Positions 38,299 to 46,705 are shown, numbered from the stretch's first letter. The stretch is DNA of 48,838 nt from an uncultured Chelatococcus sp. (GCA_937863995.1 CALMIK010000062.1:1-48838), one strand, 5' to 3'. The notes: generated from the sequence alone by a model not told the origin. Made by a program: numbers and translations.

Positions 38299-38652
38299 AT
38301 GAGCAGCATCACCCGCATCGAGTCCGGCACGCGCATGAGCCAGGCCGTCGTCCACGGCAACACCGTCTACCTTTCGGGACAGGTGGCGCTCGAGGCGCCG
38401 GGGGAGAGCGTCACCGCGCAAACCCAGAACATCCTCGCCCGCATCGACGCCCTGCTGGCCACCGCCGGCACCGACAAGACGAAGCTGCTGTCGGCCTCGA
38501 TCTGGCTGGCGGACATCGCCGGTTTCGCCGAGATGAACGCCGTGTGGGACGCATGGGTAGCCGAGGGTAACGCGCCGGCGCGCGCCACCGTCGAATCGAA
38601 GCTCGCCGCCCCTCAGTTCACGGTCGAGATCGCCGTCACCGCGGCCATCTGA
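38299..38652 (+). CDS. ridA: RidA-family enamine/imine deaminase
   Basis: Product of 117 aa, full length for the YjgF/YER057c/UK114 fold. GNTVYLSGQVAL is the family start motif and ARATVESKLA holds the conserved Arg that binds the substrate carboxylate. It hydrolyses 2-imino acids made by amino acid oxidases or dehydratases to 2-oxo acids and ammonia. It is the first gene of a plus-strand set with a DadA-like flavoenzyme 34 bp downstream, so its substrate is probably that enzyme's imine product. Confidence 0.93.
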   Translation: MSSITRIESGTRMSQAVVHGNTVYLSGQVALEAPGESVTAQTQNILARIDALLATAGTDKTKLLSASIWLADIAGFAEMNAVWDAWVAEGNAPARATVESKLAAPQFTVEIAVTAAI

Positions 38653-38686
38653 TCCCCACCCCCACGCATAATGACGGAGAAGCAGG

Positions 38687-39946
38687 ATGCGCGTAGCCGT
38701 GCTCGGCGCCGGCGTCGTCGGCGTCACCACCGCGTATGAACTCGCCCGCGACGGTTTCGATGTGACGGTCATCGACCGTCTGTCGGAGCCGGCGTCGGAG
38801 ACGAGCTTCGCCAACGCCGGCCTCATCGCGCCTGGCCACGCCTATACGTGGTCCTCGCCGCGCGCGCCGCGCATCCTGCTTCGGTCGCTGATCGACGACA
38901 GCCAGGCCCTCATCTTCCGGCCGAGCCTCGATCCGCGGCTGTGGTCTTGGTCGTTGAAATTCCTGCTCAACTGCACCGCCGAGAAGGCGCGCACCAACAC
39001 GAAGCGCAAAGTCCGCCTGTGCCGCTACTCGCAGGAGCGCCTCAACGGCATCGTGTCCGACACGGGCGTCGCCTACGACGGACTCGATGGCGGCCTGCTC
39101 TATCTCTACCGCAAACCCGAATCGTTCGAGCGCGGCGCGGCCAACACGCGCATCCTCAGCGAGGAGGGGCTCGAACTGCGCGCCATTGACGCGGACGCCG
39201 CCACCCGCATCGATCCGGCGCTCGAGCCGGTGAAGGAAATGTTCGCCGGCGCCATCCATTGCCCCTCCGACGGCAGCGGCGACGCGCGCCTGTTCACCCG
39301 CAACCTCGCCCGCCATTGCGCGGAGCACCTGGGAGTGAAATTCCTGTTCGACGCCGAAGTCGAGGGCTTCGAGACGCGGGGCGACCGCATCGCGCAGGTG
39401 ATCACCTCGAAGGGGCCGGTGGCGGCGGATGAATTCGTGCTGTGCCTTGGCGTGTTCGCGCCCCGCTTCGCCCGCGAGCTCGGCGTGTCGCTGCCGATCT
39501 ACCCGATCAAGGGCTATTCGGTCACGCTGCCGATCGACGGCAGCAACAATCCTCCCACCATCGGCGGTGTGGACGAGGACAATCTCGTCGCCTACGCGCG
39601 CTTCGGCAACCGCCTGCGTGTGACCGCCACGGCGGAATTCGCCGGGTTCGACAAATCCACCCGGCCGGAGAACTACCGCAAGATGCTCGCATCCGTGCGC
39701 GAGCTGTTCCCGAACGGCGCCAACTACGCCGCGCCCGAATACTGGGCCGGCCTGCGGCCGATGACGCCCGAGGGCACGCCGATCTTCGGGCGTGGCGGGC
39801 GCTACGGCAACATGGTGTTCAACGTCGGCCACGGCCACATGGGCTGGACCATGTCCGCCGGTTCGGCGCGCATCGCCGCCGATCTCGTCGGGCGCAAGAC
39901 GCCGGATATCGACCTTGCCGGCATGACGCTGCGCGCGGTTGCGTGA
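38687..39946 (+). CDS. DadA-like FAD-dependent D-amino acid dehydrogenase
   Basis: Product of 419 aa, a DAO-superfamily protein. The FAD-binding GxGxxG is at residues 7-12 (GAGVVG), followed by TTAYELARDGFDVTVIDR. ETSFANAGLIAPGHAYTWSSPRAP is the DadA-type second motif, and YWAGLRPMTPEGTPIFG with GHGHMGWTMSAGSAR closes the flavin site. DadA oxidises D-amino acids to 2-imino acids and passes electrons to the respiratory chain. The adjacent ridA would clear the imine and the next gene encodes a possible electron acceptor. D- versus L- or N-methyl specificity cannot be determined. Confidence 0.9.
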   Translation: MRVAVLGAGVVGVTTAYELARDGFDVTVIDRLSEPASETSFANAGLIAPGHAYTWSSPRAPRILLRSLIDDSQALIFRPSLDPRLWSWSLKFLLNCTAEKARTNTKRKVRLCRYSQERLNGIVSDTGVAYDGLDGGLLYLYRKPESFERGAANTRILSEEGLELRAIDADAATRIDPALEPVKEMFAGAIHCPSDGSGDARLFTRNLARHCAEHLGVKFLFDAEVEGFETRGDRIAQVITSKGPVAADEFVLCLGVFAPRFARELGVSLPIYPIKGYSVTLPIDGSNNPPTIGGVDEDNLVAYARFGNRLRVTATAEFAGFDKSTRPENYRKMLASVRELFPNGANYAAPEYWAGLRPMTPEGTPIFGRGGRYGNMVFNVGHGHMGWTMSAGSARIAADLVGRKTPDIDLAGMTLRAVA

Positions 39947-40027
39947 GCGAGCTGCTTCCCTCGGCGCGCCGTTGGAGGTAAGAGGGTTATCCGCCGGGAG
40001 ACTGTCCGGCCCAGACGGATCACCGGG

Positions 40028-41329
40028 ATGCAGACGAACTTCACCCAGGAGCAGCTTGCCGATCCCGCCACGCGGCGCGCGAACGAGATCCTGCGCTCCT
40101 GCGTGCATTGCGGCTTCTGCACCGCGACGTGCCCCACCTACAAGGTGCTCGGCGACGAGCTCGACAGCCCGCGCGGCCGCATCTACCTCATCAAGGACAT
40201 GCTGGAGAACAGCCGCGTGCCCGACGCCGGCACGGTCCTCCATATCGACCGCTGCCTGGGCTGCCTGAGCTGCATGACCACCTGCCCGTCGGGCGTGCAT
40301 TACATGCACCTCGTCGACCATGCGCGCGCCTATATCGAACGTACCTTCCGGCGCTCCTGGAGCGACCGGGCGCTGCGCTGGCTGCTGGCGCGAATATTGC
40401 CGTATCCGGGCCGCTTCCGCCTCGCGCTGCTCGGCGCTCGCCTCGCCCGGCCGCTGCGCCGGCTGGTGCCGGACGCGCGCCTGCGCGCCATGCTGGAGAT
40501 CGCGCCCGCGCGCCTGCCCGCGCCAAGCCCCAACGACCGGCCACAGCGGTTTCCGGCGGCGGGCGGGCGGCGCAAGCGCGTGGCCTTGCTGACGGGCTGC
40601 GCCCAGCGCGTGCTCAACACCGACATCAACGACGCCACCATCCGCCTGCTGCAACGGCACGGATGCGAGGTCGTGGTGCCGCGCGGCATCGGCTGCTGTG
40701 GGGCGCTGACGCACCACATGGGACGCACCTCGGAGAGCCACGCCACGGCGGCGGCGACCATCCGCGCGATCGTCGCCGAGATCGACGGCGAGGGGCTCGA
40801 CGCGGTGGTGATCAACACGTCCGGCTGCGGCACCACGGTGAAGGACTACGGCAACATGTTCCGCGACGAGCCTATCGCCGCCGATGCCGCCCGCGTGGCG
40901 GCGCTGGCGCGGGACATCACCGAGGTGATGAGCGGTCTTGGCCTCAACGATGCCTCGCACGCCGCGCCGCTGCGGGTCGCGTATCACGCCGCCTGCTCGC
41001 TGCAGCACGGCCAGCAGATCCGCTCGGCCCCCAAGGAACTGCTGACTGCGGCGGGCTTCCAGGTCGTGGAGCCGGGGGAGAGCCACATCTGCTGCGGCTC
41101 TGCCGGCACCTACAACCTGATGCAGCCGGAAATCTCGGCGCAACTGAAAAGTCGCAAGGTGGCGGCGATCGAGGCGACCGGCCCGCAGATCATCAGCGCC
41201 GGCAACATCGGCTGCATGGTGCAGATCGGCTCGGGGACGGGTATCCCGATCGCCCACACAGCCGAACTGCTCGACTGGGCCACTGGCGGTCCGCGCCCGT
41301 CGAGCCTGCGGGACTTGGCCATTCACTGA
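40028..41329 (+). CDS. GlcF-like iron-sulfur protein
   Basis: Product of 433 aa resembling the glycolate oxidase Fe-S subunit. Two [4Fe-4S] motifs are present: Cys25, 28, 31 and 35, and Cys76, 79, 82 and 86. Two CCG domains follow, with GCCGALTHHMG and HICCGSAGTYNLMQPE. Normally GlcF works with FAD subunits GlcD and GlcE; none is here. Directly upstream is a DadA-like flavoenzyme, which may be the electron donor. The 3' end overlaps the opposing MocR gene by seven bases. Confidence 0.9.
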   Translation: MQTNFTQEQLADPATRRANEILRSCVHCGFCTATCPTYKVLGDELDSPRGRIYLIKDMLENSRVPDAGTVLHIDRCLGCLSCMTTCPSGVHYMHLVDHARAYIERTFRRSWSDRALRWLLARILPYPGRFRLALLGARLARPLRRLVPDARLRAMLEIAPARLPAPSPNDRPQRFPAAGGRRKRVALLTGCAQRVLNTDINDATIRLLQRHGCEVVVPRGIGCCGALTHHMGRTSESHATAAATIRAIVAEIDGEGLDAVVINTSGCGTTVKDYGNMFRDEPIAADAARVAALARDITEVMSGLGLNDASHAAPLRVAYHAACSLQHGQQIRSAPKELLTAAGFQVVEPGESHICCGSAGTYNLMQPEISAQLKSRKVAAIEATGPQIISAGNIGCMVQIGSGTGIPIAHTAELLDWATGGPRPSSLRDLAIH

Positions 41330-42786
41330 CCGCTGCGCGCCGCCGCCTGTCCTCCCATCGCGCGTTCGAGGGCGCGCATCACACGCGGATCGCCGCACTG
41401 GGCCACGTTGAAGCGCATGAAGCCTGAGGCGGATTGCGAGGCGCTGAAGACATTGCCCGGCGCCAGCACGACGTTATCGGCAAGCGCCGCGCGCGCCACG
41501 TCGGTGGAATCGCACCCCTCCGGCAGGCGGCACCACAGGTAGAAACCGCCACGCGGCATCAGCCACGGCTCGATGCCGAGCTGGCCCAGCCTGTCGGCGG
41601 TCTCGCGCCGCGCCCGCGCCAGCCGGCGGCGCAGTTCCTCCATGTGCTTGCGATAGCCGCCGCCGGCCAGCACGCTGGCGATGAGTTCCGCCGCGACGGG
41701 GCCGGGGCCGCCGAAGCCGGTCGCGACCTGCAGGTCCACGAGGTCGTTGATCCAGTCGGGGCGGGCGATGATGAAGCCGCAGCGCACGGAAGCGGACAGC
41801 GCCTTGGAAAAACTGCCGACGCGGATGACGCGCGCCAGTCCGTCGAGTGCGGCGAGGCGCACCGACGGGTCCGGCTCGAAATCGGCGAAGATGTCGTCCT
41901 CCACGATCGTCAGGTCGTGGGCCGCGGCGATGTTCAGCAGGCGATGGGCGGTCTGGGCGGAGAGCGTGGCGCCTGTGGGGTTGTGGAGCGCAGAATTGGT
42001 GACGTAGAGGCGCGGGCGCGCGGCGGCCACGGTGGCGGCGAAAGCGGCGACGTCCGGCCCCGTCTGTGTGTAGGGCACGCCGACCACCTGCACCTGATGG
42101 GCGCGCAGCAGCGCCCGGAAGTTGAAGTAGCACGGGTCGTCCACCAGCACCGTGTCGCCGGGGCGCAGCAGGAAGCGGCAGATGAGGTCGAGCGCCTGGG
42201 TGCCGGAGGCGGTCAGCAGCACCTGGTCGGGTGCGGCCTCGATCCCTTCCTCGGCCAGACGGCCCATGAGGATGCGGCGCAGCGCCGGCGAGCCGCGCGT
42301 GACGCCGTAATCGGCGAGCACGGTGTCGTCGGCGCGCGCGAGCGCCCGGCAGGCGCGGCGCAGCGCTTCCGCCGGCATCCAGTCCGCCGGCAGCCAGCCA
42401 CAGCCGGGCTTGAGCGCCGCCGGGTCGGCGTCGAGCGACTGGCGTGACACCCAGAAGGGATCGACCGCGCGGTCGCGCTGCGGCTGGTCCTGCGTCAGCG
42501 CCAGCGGGGGCAGGGCGGTGGCCGCGACATAGAAGCCGGAACCGGGCCGCGCCCGGATCAGCCCCTCGGCGGCGAGCCTGTCGTAGGCCTCCACGACCGT
42601 GGCGGGCGACACGCCCATGGTGGCGGCGAAGGCGCGGATCGATGGCAGTCGGTCGCCGGGGCCGAGCGCGCGGCCCGCGATTTTCGCGCGTATCGCCGCC
42701 ATCACATCGGCTGTGCGGGTGCTCTTGCGGGCGATGGGCGGGGATGGGGTGTCCGGGGATGCATTGTCCGGGGGTGAATTGTCCAA
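41323..42786 (-). CDS. MocR-family regulator (GntR HTH fused to aminotransferase domain)
   Basis: Product of 487 aa. The N-terminal winged helix (about 25-95) reads AIRAKIAGRALGPGDRLPSIRAFAATMGVSPATVVEAYDRLAAEGLIRARPGSGFYV; the rest is a fold-type I aminotransferase with PLP-binding Lys in VGSFSKALSASVRCGF. Such proteins use PLP or its amino acid adducts as effectors. It diverges from an EamA transporter across 104 bp with an inverted repeat, so it likely controls that exporter. It is not obviously linked to the ridA operon apart from the tail overlap. Confidence 0.93.
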   Translation of the reverse strand: MDNSPPDNASPDTPSPPIARKSTRTADVMAAIRAKIAGRALGPGDRLPSIRAFAATMGVSPATVVEAYDRLAAEGLIRARPGSGFYVAATALPPLALTQDQPQRDRAVDPFWVSRQSLDADPAALKPGCGWLPADWMPAEALRRACRALARADDTVLADYGVTRGSPALRRILMGRLAEEGIEAAPDQVLLTASGTQALDLICRFLLRPGDTVLVDDPCYFNFRALLRAHQVQVVGVPYTQTGPDVAAFAATVAAARPRLYVTNSALHNPTGATLSAQTAHRLLNIAAAHDLTIVEDDIFADFEPDPSVRLAALDGLARVIRVGSFSKALSASVRCGFIIARPDWINDLVDLQVATGFGGPGPVAAELIASVLAGGGYRKHMEELRRRLARARRETADRLGQLGIEPWLMPRGGFYLWCRLPEGCDSTDVARAALADNVVLAPGNVFSASQSASGFMRFNVAQCGDPRVMRALERAMGGQAAARSGQ

Positions 42787-42804
42787 GGTGTATCCCTGTT
42801 GCTA

Positions 42805-42832
42805 TCGATACAGTTTGATAAAATTGTATCGA
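42805..42832. promoter_or_regulatory. Inverted repeat, candidate MocR operator
   Basis: TCGATACA (42805-42812) and TGTATCGA (42825-42832) are 8-base arms separated by 12 bases, in the short divergent region between the MocR regulator and the EamA gene. Symmetry and position suit a dimeric regulator controlling both promoters. Confidence 0.55.
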
Positions 42833-42890
42833 ATTGTCGCTGCCCCCGCTACCCATTGCGGCCTATTCTCGCCAGTCTTGAAGGGGAGAA

Positions 42891-43820
42891 ATGATGAGCG
42901 GCGTGAAAACATCGGCGGCTGGCTGGCGGGCGGCAGGCGGACAGGTTGCGAGAAGCGGCGAGCAGAAGGGCATGGCCGGCTGGGGCAGCGGCCTTGTGGG
43001 CGTGATCATTTTCAGCGGATCGCTGCCGGCTACCCGAATTGCCGTCGCTGGATTTCCGCCCCTGTTCCTGACGTCGGCGCGCGCCCTCATCGCGGCGCTG
43101 CTCGGGGTGGGGCTGCTCGTGCTGCTGCGCCAGGCGCGGCCGCGCCGCGAGGATATCGGCCCGCTCGCCATCGTCGCGGCGGGCGTGGTGGTCGGCTTTC
43201 CGCTGCTGACGGCGTTCGCGCTCCAGCATATGACATCCGCGCGCTCGATCGTGTTCATCGGTCTGCTGCCGCTTGCGACCGCCATATTCGGCGTGCTGCG
43301 CGGTGGCGAGCGGCCCCGGCCGCTGTTCTGGCTGTTTTCCGGCCTCGGCAGCGTCACGGTGGCGGTGTTCGCGTTCTCGGGTGGCGGATCGTCGTCCGCG
43401 ATTGCCGATGCGACGATGGTGGCCGCCGTCGTCCTGTGCGGTTTGGGATACGCGGAAGGCGCCAGGCTGTCGCGGCGGCTTGGCGGCTGGCAGGTCATCT
43501 CGTGGGCGCTCGTCCTGGCCGCGCCCGCCATGCTGGCGCTGACCCTGCTGACCTTGCCGCAATCGTTGCATGGCATCGGCGCTCCCGCGTGGCTCGCGCT
43601 CGGCTACGTGTCGGTGTTCAGCATGATGGTGGGCTTCATGTTCTGGTATCGGGGGCTGGCGCTCGGCGGCATCGCGCAGGTGGGGCAGCTGCAGTTGCTG
43701 CAGCCGTTTTTCGGGCTGTCGCTCTCCGCTCTGCTGCTGGGCGAGCCGGTGGCGTTGGGCATGGTCGCGGCCACGGGCGTCGTGGTCGTGTGCGTGGCTT
43801 TCGCGCGCAGGTTCGCGTGA
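42891..43820 (+). CDS. EamA/DMT-family transporter
   Basis: Product of 309 aa with ten hydrophobic segments in two five-helix EamA repeats (first repeat from about GLVGVIIFSGSLPATRIA; second from ATMVAAVVLCGLGYAEGARLSRR). The family exports amino acids or related metabolites. AAGGGGAG stands just before ATG 42891. It is divergent from and probably controlled by the MocR regulator. Substrate unknown. Confidence 0.9.
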   Translation: MMSGVKTSAAGWRAAGGQVARSGEQKGMAGWGSGLVGVIIFSGSLPATRIAVAGFPPLFLTSARALIAALLGVGLLVLLRQARPRREDIGPLAIVAAGVVVGFPLLTAFALQHMTSARSIVFIGLLPLATAIFGVLRGGERPRPLFWLFSGLGSVTVAVFAFSGGGSSSAIADATMVAAVVLCGLGYAEGARLSRRLGGWQVISWALVLAAPAMLALTLLTLPQSLHGIGAPAWLALGYVSVFSMMVGFMFWYRGLALGGIAQVGQLQLLQPFFGLSLSALLLGEPVALGMVAATGVVVVCVAFARRFA

Positions 43821-43833
43821 AGATCTCTTGGCG

Positions 43834-43858
43834 GGAACAACGCTTCGGACACGCCGTT
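43834..43858 (+). promoter_or_regulatory. EcfG-type general stress promoter
   Basis: GGAAC (43834-43838), a 16-base spacer and CGTT (43855-43858) exactly match the alphaproteobacterial sigma-EcfG consensus (GGAAC, 16-17 bases, CGTT). It lies 43 bases before the DUF3008 gene. Confidence 0.8.
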
Positions 43859-43901
43859 TCCCCTGCGTAGCCACTAGCAATCCGCAAGGAGGAAAATGGC
43901 C

Positions 43902-44090
43902 ATGCCCGCAAAATCGAAGGCTCAGCAGAAGGCGGCTGGCGCCGCTCTCTCCGCCAAGCGCGACAGCAGCAGGAAGCGTACGCTGAAAGGCGCCTCGAAG
44001 GAAATGTTCGAGACGATGACGGAGAAGGAACTGAGCGATCTCGCGTCCACCAAGCACAAGGGCAAGCCCGAGCACGTCGACAAGGTGTGA
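43902..44090 (+). CDS. DUF3008 small basic protein
   Basis: Product of 62 aa beginning MPAKSKAQQKAAGAALSAKR, with SKEMFETMTEKELSDLAST and KHKGKPEHV, as in the conserved alphaproteobacterial DUF3008 family. ATG 43902 is preferred because AAGGAGG lies at a normal distance; ATG 43896 is too close to it. The protein is lysine-rich and lacks catalytic motifs. An EcfG-type promoter suggests a general stress role, which is a common finding for this family. Confidence 0.85.
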   Translation: MPAKSKAQQKAAGAALSAKRDSSRKRTLKGASKEMFETMTEKELSDLASTKHKGKPEHVDKV

Positions 44091-44096
44091 GCGGCT

Positions 44097-44526
44097 TTAA
44101 AAGCGTGGCGAGCACGCGGTTGTCGATGGCGTAGGTGATCTCCACCGGTTCGACCGCGCCTTCGGCGTGGATGTTGGAGGGCGGGTCGCCCGTGGCCTGC
44201 AGGCGTCGCAGCGAAGCACAGGCGTCGCCTTCCGCGCTGATGGCCTCGAAGATCTGCTTGAGGTTGGGTTCTTCCGGCGAGCTGACCTTGAACAAGTTTT
44301 TGCCGCCTCCAATGCTTGCATGCATGCGTCGAAAACGGCGGCGATCACCCGTTCGCGAAGGCCCGGATCGATGACGCCGGATTCGGGGCTTGCGGTAGAT
44401 CGGCGCGAACCGCACGGCAATGCAGGGAACGGCTATGCCCGCCTTCCGCAGACGCGCTAGCGGGTCGCGCCCGCTTCGGACGATACCACGCGCGGCAATC
44501 GACGATGTTGCTCAGATCCTGCCATG
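44097..44526 (-). pseudogene. Decayed coding fragment, unrecognised family
   Basis: Read on the minus strand, three stretches look like real protein with high third-position GC: DLSNIVDCRAWY and AGIAVPCIAVRFAPIYRKP, then ESGVIDPGLRERVIAAVFDACMQAL in a second frame, then KNLFKVSSPEEPNLKQIF and VEPVEITYAIDNRVLATLLKP in the first frame again. The segments join logically but need at least two frameshifts, and there is no proper stop. I do not recognise the family. It lies downstream of the formylglutamate amidohydrolase gene on the same strand. Confidence 0.4.
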
Positions 44527-44570
44527 TTGTCGGCGGCTTGGCTGCGGGTCCCTCAGCCGCTCCACCAGAT

Positions 44571-45392
44571 TCAACGTCCCTCTCCCAATGCGGCTTCGAG
44601 CACGGGCGCGGCGGATGACATCAACGCGCGCAGTTCGCCGAGAGTGCGCCAGTCCGGTTCGCCGGTCCATTCGTCCATGAAGATCTTCTTGAACTCGATG
44701 GCGATCGCGCAGCCGTTGCGCGGGAACCCGGCATGGATGAAGCGGGCCTGCTCGCCCCGGCCCTGAAAGGCCACGTTCTCGGCCACGCCGAGCTTGCGGC
44801 CCGCGATGTCGGCAGCTGAAAAATGCTCCGTCAGCGCTCGCAGGACATACGCCCAGCGACCGCGATCCATCGAGAACGTGCCGATGTTGATATCAGGGGC
44901 GTCGGCTGCCGGGGCCGGCGCGTCGTCGGGGCCATCGCGGCGGTGGTTGTAGCTGTGCACATCGAGAACGGCGAAGGCGCCGTGCCGCTTTTCGACCTGC
45001 CGCAGCAACAGCGCCAGCATATCGTAATAGTCGTCGTGGAATTGCAGGGAGCCCGCGACCGCCGCGTCCGGTAGCGTTTCCCGCCATGCGCGCAGGCCCC
45101 AGCACTGCTCGGGCGTGAGATAGACAGCCTGATCGCGGGCGCGATTGAGATCGACCTCGAAACGCGAGCGATGCACCACGATGCGGCTGGGCAGATCGCG
45201 AATGAGGTAGCCTGTGAAGGGGTCTTCCTCGCGCAGCCGCTCGGCGTCCGTGAGGGCGGTCAGCGCACGCAACTGCGGCCGCATGCCGTGGCCGTCATGG
45301 ATCGCGGTGCCGAGCACGGGCGAAGCGCCACGGTGAACCGTCCACAAGTCGCGGTCGGTGGCGGGCGGGGTGTGCGGCATGTCGCGGGTCAT
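44571..45392 (-). CDS. N-formylglutamate amidohydrolase family protein
   Basis: Product of 273 aa from ATG 45392, which overlaps the MgtC-like stop (ATGA). PVLGTAIHDGHGMR is the N-terminal metal-site motif; HRSRFEVDLNRARDQAVYL, DVHSYNHRRDG and PRNGCAIAIEFKKIFMDEWTG are further family motifs. The enzyme normally removes formate from N-formylglutamate, in histidine degradation; relatives act on other N-acyl or modified amino acids. No hut genes are near; partners are a MgtC-like protein and a decayed gene. Confidence 0.87.
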   Translation of the reverse strand: MTRDMPHTPPATDRDLWTVHRGASPVLGTAIHDGHGMRPQLRALTALTDAERLREEDPFTGYLIRDLPSRIVVHRSRFEVDLNRARDQAVYLTPEQCWGLRAWRETLPDAAVAGSLQFHDDYYDMLALLLRQVEKRHGAFAVLDVHSYNHRRDGPDDAPAPAADAPDINIGTFSMDRGRWAYVLRALTEHFSAADIAGRKLGVAENVAFQGRGEQARFIHAGFPRNGCAIAIEFKKIFMDEWTGEPDWRTLGELRALMSSAAPVLEAALGEGR

Positions 45393-45907
45393 TTCTGCTT
45401 CTCTTGCGGAACTGCGTCGCCGGTCTCGTCTTTCAAGCCCGCCGCGATTTCGATCCGGCGCAGGGTCCACAGGATCACCACGCCGAGCACGCTGGCCAGC
45501 AGCGCCAGCGGCCAGAAGCCCATGCCCGCCGAGAGGCCGATGGCGCCCGCGAGCCACATGCTGGCGCCGGTGGTGAGGCCCTTCACGTCGCCCTTCGTGT
45601 AGACGACGACGCCTGCGGCCAGAAAGGCGACGCCCGCCGTCACCGCCTCGACCAGCCGGATCGGGTCCATGCGCGACGCGTCCGTCAGGGGCGAGAGCGT
45701 GTGCATCATCTCCAGCGTGATGACGCAGAGCATGGCTGCCGCCACGCCGATGAGCATGTTGGTGCGCAGGCCGGCGTTGTTGACACTGAGCTCGCGTTCG
45801 AGACCGATGAGGCCGCAGAGCATGGCCGCGCCGACGATGCGCAGCACCATCACTTCCAGCGGCATCGACATCGACATGGAGAACTCGTCGACCAGCGCTT
45901 TTGGCAT
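45389..45907 (-). CDS. MgtC/SapB-family membrane protein
   Basis: Product of 172 aa with four to five membrane segments. LCGLIGLERELSVNNAGLRTNMLIGVAAAML and GVAFLAAGVVVYTKGDVKGLTTGASMWLAGAIGLSAGMG are hallmark MgtC motifs. Family members contribute to growth in low magnesium and to acid or stress survival. GGAGGAAAG precedes ATG 45907, and an imperfect EcfG-type element lies just upstream. Confidence 0.9.
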   Translation of the reverse strand: MPKALVDEFSMSMSMPLEVMVLRIVGAAMLCGLIGLERELSVNNAGLRTNMLIGVAAAMLCVITLEMMHTLSPLTDASRMDPIRLVEAVTAGVAFLAAGVVVYTKGDVKGLTTGASMWLAGAIGLSAGMGFWPLALLASVLGVVILWTLRRIEIAAGLKDETGDAVPQEKQK

Positions 45908-45932
45908 CGCTTTCCTCCTTCATTTCTTGATG

Positions 45933-45957
45933 AATGCCGAAGGTGGAGCATTGTTCC
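45933..45957 (-). promoter_or_regulatory. EcfG-like promoter for mgtC-type gene
   Basis: On the minus strand, GGAAC (45957 to 45953) is followed after 16 bases by CATT (45936 to 45933), one mismatch from the CGTT consensus. It would give a leader of roughly 20 bases for the MgtC-family gene. Confidence 0.4.
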
Positions 45958-46012
45958 GGCGCGGGCGGGCGCAGTTGCACACCGGCTCGTCCGGCTGTCC
46001 GTCGCGCTGTCA

Positions 46013-46037
46013 GGAACAATCACCGGGGCGGCGCGTT
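46013..46037 (+). promoter_or_regulatory. EcfG-type general stress promoter
   Basis: GGAAC (46013-46017), 16 bases, CGTT (46034-46037): an exact sigma-EcfG consensus. The start codon of a small membrane protein follows 32 bases later. Confidence 0.8.
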
Positions 46038-46069
46038 TTTATTGTGAAACGATGATGAGGAGAATTTCG

Positions 46070-46258
46070 ATGGTGGATTCACCTGACGATCGTGAGCCAC
46101 GCACGGAGGAGCCTCAACAGGTCTTGCCCGCGACGAAAATCCGCCCGGGCGGGGTGGGGCGGACGGTTTTCTACATGTTGTTGGGGAGCATGGGCCTGCT
46201 CGCGATTGCGTGGCTGGCGCTGGAAATTTGGGCCTATAGCGGCGATCCGATGCCGTGA
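46070..46258 (+). CDS. Small single-pass membrane protein
   Basis: Product of 62 aa from ATG 46070 with GAGGAG upstream. The first 30 residues are hydrophilic and acidic/basic; one membrane helix (TVFYMLLGSMGLLAIAWLALEIWAY) follows, then a short tail. No known family recognised. A perfect EcfG-type promoter and a tightly spaced downstream stress-type gene suggest a general stress role. Confidence 0.72.
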   Translation: MVDSPDDREPRTEEPQQVLPATKIRPGGVGRTVFYMLLGSMGLLAIAWLALEIWAYSGDPMP

Positions 46259-46279
46259 CGTCAACCGGGAGGTGTCATC

Positions 46280-46618
46280 ATGCCTGATAAAAACAAGAAG
46301 CAAGACGACGAATACAAAAACAAAAAATCGCAGGACAAGCCTGCGGACAAGGCCAAGGAAGCGGATAAGATCAAGGAAAAATCGAAGGACAAGGCCGGGG
46401 GAAAATCTCCCGACAAGTCTCAGTCTGCCAAGGCTCAATCAGCCAAGGACAAGTCTGAAAAGCCGCCGACGGATACTGAAGATCTGCTTGACGAAAGCCT
46501 GGAAGAAAGCTTCCCCGCAAGCGACCCTCCGTCCATTACCCGCGCGCCCGAGGACAAGCGCGAGACCAGGCAGCCGCCGCCCAAAGAGCCGTCGGAATCT
46601 GCCCGGCACAAGCGGTAA
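46280..46618 (+). CDS. Lysine-rich small protein with ESFPASDPPS motif
   Basis: Product of 112 aa. Residues 1-65 are mostly Lys, Asp, Glu, Ser and Gln and look disordered; the conserved part is TEDLLDESLEESFPASDPPSITR, a motif widespread in small alphaproteobacterial hypothetical proteins. Only 21 bp separate it from the upstream membrane protein, and GGGAGGTG precedes its start. A strong terminator follows. Function unknown; likely stress-related by context. Confidence 0.8.
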   Translation: MPDKNKKQDDEYKNKKSQDKPADKAKEADKIKEKSKDKAGGKSPDKSQSAKAQSAKDKSEKPPTDTEDLLDESLEESFPASDPPSITRAPEDKRETRQPPPKEPSESARHKR

Positions 46619-46644
46619 GTATTCAATCTCGGAAACGGCTTTTC

Positions 46645-46682
46645 CGTGCGGACGCTTATTGAAGGTCCGCACGTTTTTTTTT
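46645..46682 (+). terminator. Rho-independent terminator
   Basis: CGTGCGGAC (46645-46653) pairs with GTCCGCACG (46665-46673) across an 11-base loop, followed by nine T residues. It ends the two-gene operon that begins at 46070. Confidence 0.92.
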
Positions 46683-46705
46683 GTCCGGAGCGCGGGTGGC
46701 CGCCG

